Assembly (NCBI RefSeq): GCF_900109095.1
Contig: NZ_FNYZ01000022.1
Span: 1 to 64,000, forward strand
Reading direction: 5' to 3'
Length of the DNA stretch: 64,000 nucleotides
From: Sphingobium sp. AP50
Lineage (GTDB): Bacteria > Pseudomonadota > Alphaproteobacteria > Sphingomonadales > Sphingomonadaceae
The notes under the pieces are model-generated. The model was given only the letters and a program-made list of their open reading frames with translations. It did not search any database and was not told where the DNA came from. This document shows, piece after piece, positions 58,502-64,000 of this stretch. A program made the position numbers and the translations under genes. Each line of letters starts with the position of its first letter. Within the stretch, counting starts at the first letter, position 1.

Positions 58502-59652
58502 CGCATAACCTTCTGATCATCACCGCTGCGCTCCTGCTGACGGCCGCGACCAGCCCTCAGCCTGACCGCCCTGCCCCGGCCAAGGCGCCTGTTCCGAGCT
58601 TTTCCTGCGCTTCGGCACGTACCGCAGTCGAAAAAGCCGTCTGTGCTGACCCAGCGCTGTCATCGGCAGATCGCGAGATGGCGAGCCTCTTTGCGCTCGC
58701 CCGCACGAGCGCCTTTGGCAACGGTCCTTCCAACGAACTGGCAACACAGCGCCAAACCCTTAAGGACATGCGGTCGTGCGAAGGGATGGCTCGATCGCTA
58801 CCCATTGGGAAATGCCTTGCACCACTCTACGCGCGGCGTAATTTCGAGCTGGCGACCGCTATATTGACGCGAGAGCCGGATAAGGCGAGCCCTGTTCTTC
58901 GCCGTGACCGCACAGGCTTTGCCCCGATACTCGAAGCCATTGCGCTTTGGGCCGCCGAACCGGTCGACGCATCCTGGTCGGTCCCTGAACGGGCGACAAG
59001 CCGGAAGCGTATCGTCGCCCTGTTATCGCCCTATCTGACGGCCCTGCAGTCGGACGAGAGCCAGTCATTTGGCTGGTCGATCCTGTCACGCCCCAGCGGC
59101 GACGATCCGGTTGTCAGCGATATCGACGACATTTTGCGTTCCGATCGTCATTTTGCAGCTTTTCTCAATGTTCTTGGCCCCTATCTGTCCGAAGAGAAAG
59201 AGGCTGGCGTCATGCTGCGGGATTTGCCCTGCTCCGCGGTCATCAGGCACCCCGATCTGCTGAATGCGACCGGTGCCGTCTTCGGCTCCACCATGGATAA
59301 TTTCGTCTTTCGCACGGATTGCGCCCGTACTTTGCCGCCGCTCCCTGCCCTTTCCCAACTTGACCGGAAAATCCTCAACAACTGGCCGGCCTGCGACGGC
59401 TCGATCCGCTTTGCCGCCTATCGCGCCTATGCTGTTGCCCTTGACGCGGCGCGCCTGGGACAATCAACTGGAACGCAGGCCGACGAAAACGGTCGACCGC
59501 GCGTGGTCGCCGCATCCGACATAGACAGCGCGCGCGCCGAACTGACAGGATATTATGTCAAATATCTGGCCAAGTCCCCCGAAGACGCCAAAAGACTGGC
59601 AAGTGACACCATCGGCGCCATCCTCTCGAGCGCGCATAGCTGCGGCACCTGA
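58498..59652 (+). CDS. LprI-domain (lysozyme-inhibitor-like) envelope protein
   Basis: This 384-residue exported protein has a signal peptide (LLIITAALLLTAATS) followed by a Pro/Ala linker and an LprI-like domain: SCASARTAVEKAVCADPALS and SADREMASLFALA, with a Cys pair as in lysozyme-inhibitor LprI proteins, continuing to MRSCEGMARSLPIGKCL. The remaining ~270 residues are mostly helical and of unknown family. It is translationally coupled to the lipoprotein gene upstream. LprI domains are proposed to inhibit lysozyme, but most members are untested. The long C-terminal part makes this an unusual member. Confidence 0.7.
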   Translation: MTHNLLIITAALLLTAATSPQPDRPAPAKAPVPSFSCASARTAVEKAVCADPALSSADREMASLFALARTSAFGNGPSNELATQRQTLKDMRSCEGMARSLPIGKCLAPLYARRNFELATAILTREPDKASPVLRRDRTGFAPILEAIALWAAEPVDASWSVPERATSRKRIVALLSPYLTALQSDESQSFGWSILSRPSGDDPVVSDIDDILRSDRHFAAFLNVLGPYLSEEKEAGVMLRDLPCSAVIRHPDLLNATGAVFGSTMDNFVFRTDCARTLPPLPALSQLDRKILNNWPACDGSIRFAAYRAYAVALDAARLGQSTGTQADENGRPRVVAASDIDSARAELTGYYVKYLAKSPEDAKRLASDTIGAILSSAHSCGT

Positions 59653-59667
59653 AGTTCAGGAGCAGCC

Positions 59668-59868
59668 ATGGCAATTCACCGGCAATATAAAGAACGTATT
59701 GCCAAATGGGCGAGCCCTTGGTGCGACGGTCCGGCCACCTATCACCGGTATGAAGCGCGCGTCCATGAATTCCATCTGCACCTTAAATCAGTCTGCCGAC
59801 GAACGCCATCGGCATGGTCGGCGAGAGGCCGACCCAATCTGGGTCGTCATGCAAAATTATATTCATGA
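59668..59868 (+). CDS. Possible small or frameshifted protein
   Basis: An ATG with AGGAGC just upstream opens a 66-codon frame starting MAIHRQYKERIAKWASPWCD. The end (GRPNLGRHAKLYS) looks out of frame: the neighbouring frame continues IWVVMQNYIHDDETRNGARP, which reads more like protein. So the gene may have a frameshift near 59840 or may be real but short. It begins 15 bases after the LprI-like gene. No family is recognised. Confidence 0.3.
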   Translation: MAIHRQYKERIAKWASPWCDGPATYHRYEARVHEFHLHLKSVCRRTPSAWSARGRPNLGRHAKLYS

Positions 59869-59920
59869 TGACGAAACCCGCAATGGTGCGAGGCCAGCCC
59901 ATTCGGATTGCACTTTGGAC

Positions 59921-60187
59921 TTAGATCCGAGGTTTTTTAGGCAAATTGTCTGGGAACCTGCTCGCTGTCGCTGCACCGCTTGGCCCGCGCTGGGGGCGAT
60001 CACTTGTTGGATCAGGAGCCCTCGGCTCTTCGATATCTGTGCTCAAGATAGCCGGGCTTCCCAGCCCTTCCCCTGCGATCGTCGCACTTTTATCTCCCGG
60101 CGAAACCTTTTCTGCCGCTTTCCGATTGGTCGGTCCGCCAGCGCCGGTATCTTCAGGGCCTTCGGTTGTTTTGGGTGTCTTGGGCAT
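59921..60187 (-). CDS. Small hydrophilic hypothetical protein (88 aa)
   Basis: This 88-residue protein (MPKTPKTTEGPEDTGAGGPT at the start) is proline-, glycine- and threonine-rich, lacks cysteine and aromatic clusters, and is likely disordered. It ends in a basic tail (NLPKKPRI). ATG 60187 is preceded on the minus strand by AAGGAG at good spacing, which is the main evidence. It converges with the gene region at 59668. Composition resembles small stress or nucleoid proteins, but no family is known to me. Confidence 0.55.
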   Translation of the reverse strand: MPKTPKTTEGPEDTGAGGPTNRKAAEKVSPGDKSATIAGEGLGSPAILSTDIEEPRAPDPTSDRPQRGPSGAATASRFPDNLPKKPRI

Positions 60188-61012
60188 TCTCGCTCTCCTT
60201 TTATCGCACTTCCATCGAAGCAAACAAAGCGCATGCGCAGTTGTTTTGACTATCTAGGATGAACCACTGACCGTCCATGTTGATCCAGGAGACTGGGCCG
60301 GATTGATCGTTTGAATGGCTACCTAAGATAAAGACCCCGCCAGCCATGGGAACGCCAGCGGGGTCTATCGAAGGGTCTGTTGAACGCCTTTCGGGGGGTT
60401 TAAGCCGTCCAACGTCTCCAGAACGGTATCAAAGGGATGGGGTTCCAAACAAAATCAAACTTGGCACGATGTCTTGAATTTTTATCGTTGCGGATAAGGA
60501 ACTAATTGCCATCCGATTTGTCGTTCCGGCGGTCCCTTTTATGAAATCACGCACCCTGCCTAGCGACGGCGGGGTTATTTCTATCGTTATCATGCGGTGC
60601 TGAAAGCGGACATATTGTTTTATCCGACCCTCTTGAGATACGCCTTGTACGATCACTTAAAGGGCGCCGCCACAGCGGCCTCCATGCAGGACGATCAGCT
60701 GCCGCCATGTCCTCCACAGGTGGACAGGGCGGTTGAACTGAAAAGCAGGCAGTCGAGGATAAAATAGACAAGAGAGGAAACAACAAAATTGAATCTACCT
60801 AAACAGCAATATGACCGGGATCGATCCCACATGCTCGCCTGGTTAATCTGGCTGTCGAAGAAGAGACGGCCGCGCTCATTGCTCAATGCCGTCGTGACGA
60901 CGTTCTACTGATCGAACAGCATAAACGTAGGGCCATTTTTCTCGGAAAAAGGCCGGTATGTTAGCGAAGGAAATTAGATAGGATTTATGATGTATAACTC
61001 CGGAATGTCGCT
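60188..61012. other. Long gene-poor stretch, perhaps decayed genes
   Basis: About 825 bases with only short, broken frames. A GC hairpin (GACCCCGC…GCGGGGTC) lies at about 60335-60366. Two plus-strand segments look formerly coding: HIVLSDPLEIRLVRSLKG near 60608-60710 and LVNLAVEEETAALIAQCRRD near 60842-60960. Neither has a start codon, and neither belongs to a family that I recognise. Confidence 0.4.
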
Positions 61013-61144
61013 ATGCCAGATGTAGAGGATCTCGATGACGCGACGCTGATCGCGCTGTGGAACGCTGCCGATCCGGACAGCCCGACCGAGTATGAACAGC
61101 AAGTGTTTGATGAAATGCAACGCCGCGCCACCGATAAAGGCTGA
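61013..61144 (+). CDS. Tiny acidic protein (43 aa)
   Basis: This 43-residue frame starts MPDVEDLDDATLIALWNAAD and continues PDSPTEYEQQVFDEMQRRAT. It is acidic and likely two short helices. CGGAA lies seven bases before the ATG. Codon use is typical of the neighbours, and there is no overlap with another gene. It loosely resembles the 65-residue protein at 6976. Function and family are unknown. Confidence 0.45.
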   Translation: MPDVEDLDDATLIALWNAADPDSPTEYEQQVFDEMQRRATDKG

Positions 61145-61365
61145 GGTCCCGAGAGTTGCTGAAGCCGTTAACAAAGAAGGTATCGACTGCAGGGAAATCG
61201 GCCGACCTGCAAACGACCTTGTGTGGCATCTCAGCAGTCCATTGCCCATCACAATGTGCTTACCGTGTGCGATACCGGCATGTGCCCCGCATTTTTGGCC
61301 GCCGGTCCGCCTCTGGCGGTGCTGTCTGATCCACGATTTGGCTGATATTACGCGGACGAGAAGGT

Positions 61366-61390
61366 GGAACCTCAAGCGATGTCACGCGCT
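61366..61390 (+). promoter_or_regulatory. EcfG-like promoter (one mismatch)
   Basis: GGAAC at 61366-61370 and CGCT at 61387-61390 are 16 bases apart, 27 bases before the ATG at 61417. Confidence 0.35.
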
Positions 61391-61416
61391 TTCTGGTCTG
61401 AACTGGGGAACAGGAT

Positions 61417-61620
61417 ATGATCACGGAAGTCATTGGCGCAGTTATAGGATCCAAATTAGACCAGCGGGACGGTGACAGCGGTGCGAAGGGTGCCCTCATG
61501 GGCTACTTCGCGCCTCGGATTGTCAGTGCTGCGCTGAAGATCGGTGTGCTTGCCGTCGTTGGATACGGCGTCGTGAAATCCCTGCAGAGCGTTATGTCCG
61601 ACACTGACTCAACCGACTGA
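61417..61620 (+). CDS. Small glycine-rich membrane-associated protein (67 aa)
   Basis: This 67-residue protein opens MITEVIGAVIGSKLDQRDGD, has a polar loop with G-x-K-G-A-L-M-G-Y, then a hydrophobic helix (SAALKIGVLAVVGYGVVKSL) and an acidic end. It is probably an inner-membrane peptide. AGGAT lies just before the ATG, and an EcfG-like promoter is 27 bases upstream. The pattern I-G-A-V-I-G-x-x-L-D resembles small membrane stress proteins of sphingomonads, but I cannot name the family. Confidence 0.6.
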   Translation: MITEVIGAVIGSKLDQRDGDSGAKGALMGYFAPRIVSAALKIGVLAVVGYGVVKSLQSVMSDTDSTD

Positions 61621-61695
61621 CATCGTTGTGACAATGTTGCTTACTCCAATCGTCAGAATTGCCCGCTGTAGAAGCGCGCAATATGAAAATTTCGA

Positions 61696-61962
61696 ATGAT
61701 GGCCATGGAACCGGATTATGCACATGGCCGGCGGGATGGTCTGCGTTTGGCACTGTCTATCCTTGCAGCGGAAGAAGCGAAATGGTCAGCCCTGCTGGGC
61801 GAGAGCAGATCATGGCGAACCAATGTCACGCGCGAGGCGCGGCATAAGACACTGCAGGTTGCGCAAAGGCGGCTCCGCACCGCACTAAATCGCCTGACGC
61901 CCAAATCCGATCAAGGCATGGATCCCGAGGTCGCTTCCGCACTCGAAGCAATCGGTCTCTAA
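61696..61962 (+). CDS. Small hypothetical protein (88 aa)
   Basis: This 88-residue basic, helical protein includes GRRDGLRLALSILAAEEAKW and ARHKTLQVAQRRLRTALNRL, which looks like one long amphipathic helix. It could form a coiled coil or bind nucleic acid. ATG 61696 is one of three closely spaced starts. No family is recognised. Neighbours are other small genes of unknown role. Confidence 0.5.
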   Translation: MMAMEPDYAHGRRDGLRLALSILAAEEAKWSALLGESRSWRTNVTREARHKTLQVAQRRLRTALNRLTPKSDQGMDPEVASALEAIGL

Positions 61963-62159
61963 ACGACTTATGACGCACCACAAGCTGAAGCTTTCATCAA
62001 CAATCGGGCTTTTGTTGCGGTATCGTATCTATCTTGCGTAAGAGATAGCAAAGGGATTGGGACCAGATTATTTCGTTCGGCGCGGTGTTGCAAAGAAGGC
62101 GGGTCGGGCAGCTGTCATGATGGACATCTTAAATCTTGCATCGATCAAGAGTTAGCCTG

Positions 62160-62453
62160 ATGACCCCTGACATCAGCCTGCGACAGATGGAAGATGCGCG
62201 CACCGCCATCTTGGAGCTGATCAATTGCCGCACGGAAACGGCAACAGTTTGTCCAAGCGAGGTTGCCAGAGTGCTTGTCAAAAGGGCGAGCGCTGACACG
62301 GAAGGGCAGACCTGGCGTTCGATAATGCCGATCGTCCATACTACGATTGATCAGATGGTGGTCGATGGGCTGATCAAATTGAGTTGGAAGGGAAAGGTCA
62401 TGGCATCACGCCATGGGCCCTATCGCATCGGCCGAGCGCCACCCAAGCGGTAA
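62160..62453 (+). CDS. DUF3253 domain protein
   Basis: This 97-residue protein matches DUF3253, a small winged-helix-like family. ARTAILELINCRTE and ATVCPSEVARVLVKRA form the first helices, W-R-S-I-M-P precedes the recognition helix, and DGLIKLSWKGKVM with GPYRIGRA forms the wing. ATG 62160 is preferred; the upstream frame to 62136 has no site. The function is unknown, but the fold suggests nucleic-acid binding. It converges with the PHB-depolymerase-like gene eight bases on. Confidence 0.75.
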   Translation: MTPDISLRQMEDARTAILELINCRTETATVCPSEVARVLVKRASADTEGQTWRSIMPIVHTTIDQMVVDGLIKLSWKGKVMASRHGPYRIGRAPPKR

Positions 62454-62460
62454 TATTTCA

Positions 62461-63630
62461 TCACCGAATGAGGCCCGCGGCGCGGAGCGCGTCGTGGATG
62501 GCTTTTTCAACTCCTGCTTTCCCCGATACTTCCGGTCGGGAGGGCTCTGTGGGCAAAGCTTCCGATCGGCTTGCGCCTGACACAGGCAAAGTCAGAGTCG
62601 CCTTCTGGCCATTGCCGATGGGTGGCGCGAATATGCACTCCCTTCCGGTCTCCAGCAAGCCCCACGATGATGCCATTCGGCGCGTGGATGAGATACCCGC
62701 TTCGAGCATGTACGGCATCGCCATGCCGCAAGCATCTTGCCCAATCGTGGCCAGTGGCGCGCCATGGCCCATATTGGCGATGCGATAATCCTCGATGACC
62801 GGGCGCCCGGCTGCATCGTTCCAGGCGCGTCGGCAGTGCCCGGCTATCTGCTCCGAAGCGTCCGGCGCCGCATTGAGACCGTGCACAGCGAGCCACTGGG
62901 CGAGAATAGCGTCCGCGTTTGTGCAGCTGACTGTTGCGTCGGCGCTGCCATGCCATATTGAGATGCGAGGCCAGGGACCATTATGGTTGGACGCACGCCG
63001 GACCCGGTTACCCAGGTCACCTGCGCTAAAGGCTCCTGCCCCGCGCATGGCTTCAAGCGCCTGCGGCATATTGGACGCAGACCCGTACGGCAGGCCGGCG
63101 ATGATCGCGCCACCTGCGAATAATTCCGGGTAGCTTGCAAGCATAACGGAGGTCATTGCGCCCCCTGCGGAAAGACCGGTCACGAATATCCGAGATGGAT
63201 CAGCACCATGGTATTCCACCATCGCCATGATCATCTGTTTGATGGACAGCGCCTCGCCTCGATCGCGGCCATTGTCGGCGGAAGAGAACCAGTTGAAACA
63301 GAGATTGGGGTTGTTCGCGCGCTGCTGCTCGGGAAACAGCAGCAGGAAACCGTGCTCATCTGCTAATTGTGACCAACCCGCGCCGCGATCATAGCCTTCG
63401 GCGGTTTGCGTGCAGCCATGTAATATGACGACGAGTGCCGGCTTTTCACCTATCTGATCGGGGACATAGATTTTAGCGCGCAATGCGCCGGGGTTGGTCC
63501 CAAAAGCATCGAAGTTTGTCAATCGGTCTGGACCGCCGGCAATAATGTGGCCCGGATGGCTGGCGCGCATTGCTGCCAGTCGGGCGATTGTAGCGGATAA
63601 TCTGGCCACGCGAAGTCTCCATCCGGTCAA
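62461..63630 (-). CDS. PHB depolymerase-family esterase (LpqC/feruloyl-esterase-like)
   Basis: This protein of about 389 residues is an extracellular-type short-chain polyhydroxyalkanoate depolymerase family esterase. It shows LVVILHGCTQTAEGYDRGAG with the oxyanion site, the lipase box GLSAGGAMT with S154, WHGSADATVSC with the acid Asp, and a late His in NMGHGAPL. No convincing signal peptide is seen in the N-terminal MTGWRLRVARLSATIARLAA, which is basic and helical. The start may be TTG 63630 or GTG 63609. Such enzymes degrade polyhydroxybutyrate or cinnamoyl esters; the neighbours do not decide which. Confidence 0.85.
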   Translation of the reverse strand: MTGWRLRVARLSATIARLAAMRASHPGHIIAGGPDRLTNFDAFGTNPGALRAKIYVPDQIGEKPALVVILHGCTQTAEGYDRGAGWSQLADEHGFLLLFPEQQRANNPNLCFNWFSSADNGRDRGEALSIKQMIMAMVEYHGADPSRIFVTGLSAGGAMTSVMLASYPELFAGGAIIAGLPYGSASNMPQALEAMRGAGAFSAGDLGNRVRRASNHNGPWPRISIWHGSADATVSCTNADAILAQWLAVHGLNAAPDASEQIAGHCRRAWNDAAGRPVIEDYRIANMGHGAPLATIGQDACGMAMPYMLEAGISSTRRMASSWGLLETGRECIFAPPIGNGQKATLTLPVSGASRSEALPTEPSRPEVSGKAGVEKAIHDALRAAGLIR

Positions 63631-64000
63631 TGCAGCCCCTGCTCAGCCACGACATATTTGTGCTGCACTGCACAATATGGGGTTGTTAGACCAGCTTGCA
63701 AGGCGTGGTGCATCGATCTTTTCAAAGTGGAAAACATTTACTGGCATGTGAAGAAGAGGTGTTGCGCGGCGAAAGCCGTGAAACGCTTGAGATATTGGCG
63801 AAACGAGAGTTTGATGTGGTCAGCGGTTGATCGTGCCAGGGGCGAGCCAGACGAGAGCGGTCCTTGTCTGGTAGAACAATCCCACGCGCGACCATAACTG
63901 CCGTCTGACGAGCCCTAGTGGCGAGGGCCATTGATAAGGCACTTGAGCTGACGACCCCTGATGCCTCGCCGAGAGCCCATCCGCGAACCTTCTGACTGCC
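63631..64000. other. Stretch at the window edge without a convincing gene
   Basis: These 370 bases hold only short frames without family resemblance or ribosome sites. A minus-strand frame crossing the right edge (…GLVRRQLWSRVGLFYQ) could be the end of a gene beginning outside the window, but cannot be supported from here. Confidence 0.4.

Noticed and set aside
1..64000. CRISPR arrays, rRNA, tRNA and complete insertion sequences
   Set aside because: I looked for regular repeats, tRNA-like cloverleaf ends and transposase motifs and found none that could be supported by eye.

Overview
The window reads as chromosomal or large-replicon DNA of an alphaproteobacterium, most likely a sphingomonad (Sphingomonas/Sphingobium group). 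The basis is a GC-rich, densely coding sequence with many ATGA/GTGA overlaps and alphaproteobacterial families (an Fe-S bacterial photolyase with a DUF2256 partner, DUF3597, DUF6894, DUF3253, DUF3182). Promoters resemble the alphaproteobacterial general-stress sigma factor EcfG (GGAAC-N16/17-CGTT). This assignment is an inference, because no rRNA or other marker gene is present. I saw no rRNA, tRNA, CRISPR array or intact insertion sequence.

Layout. Positions 1-7.2 kb: a cut-off Crp/Fnr regulator, a DUF6894 protein, an outward-facing pair on the minus strand (haem-oxygenase-like diiron protein plus single-domain response regulator), a second Crp/Fnr regulator, a small protein, a GT4 glycosyltransferase and a glycogen-debranching-type glucosidase. 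7.5-18.3 kb: a GST-like protein, a lipoprotein hydrolase, then a tightly overlapped operon GlgX/TreX - TreZ - MalQ - TreY that turns glycogen or maltodextrin into trehalose. 18.4-30 kb: transglutaminase-like protein, two tiny membrane proteins, a YdeP-type molybdopterin oxidoreductase, NAD(P)H-hydrate dehydratase with a histidine phosphatase, a DUF3182 ATP-grasp/hydrolase pair, a pyridoxamine-oxidase-like stress protein, a GH15 glucoamylase and a YghA-like SDR.

30-40 kb is a block of stress genes: DUF3597, DUF4142, a minus-strand run SRPBCC - zinc alcohol dehydrogenase - SDR - small protein - catalase-like protein - KGG protein, a hydrolase with a perfect EcfG-type promoter, a duplicated DUF6766 membrane protein, hemerythrin, a CsbD-like protein, and an ankyrin protein behind the remains of a large catalase gene. 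40.4-47.9 kb holds a third Crp/Fnr regulator, a paralogue of the small protein at 3.3 kb, and a seven-gene overlapping operon: three glycosyltransferases, an acyl-CoA-dehydrogenase-fold flavoprotein, a PIG-L deacetylase, a NodS-like methyltransferase and a fourth glycosyltransferase. A perfect FNR/FixK box lies upstream. This is the best candidate in the window for an undescribed biosynthetic system. 48-64 kb: two cyclic-di-GMP proteins, a gammaproteobacterial-type phosphatidylserine decarboxylase, a broken ParE-like toxin, HtpG, the photolyase/DUF2256 pair, envelope lipoproteins, several small stress-type proteins and a PHB-depolymerase-like esterase.

How it may work together: most of the window looks like a stress and low-oxygen island. 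Trehalose and glycogen enzymes, catalase, hemerythrin, HtpG, photolyase and many small general-stress families sit beside EcfG-like promoters and four FNR-like boxes. The module Crp/Fnr regulator - small GPDGIAITLTP protein - GT4 glycosyltransferase occurs twice (2.5-4.8 kb and 40.4-42.7 kb), once ahead of a glycogen-type enzyme and once ahead of the cryptic glycan cluster. This suggests that related regulators switch storage-sugar metabolism and production of an unknown surface glycan or glycolipid.
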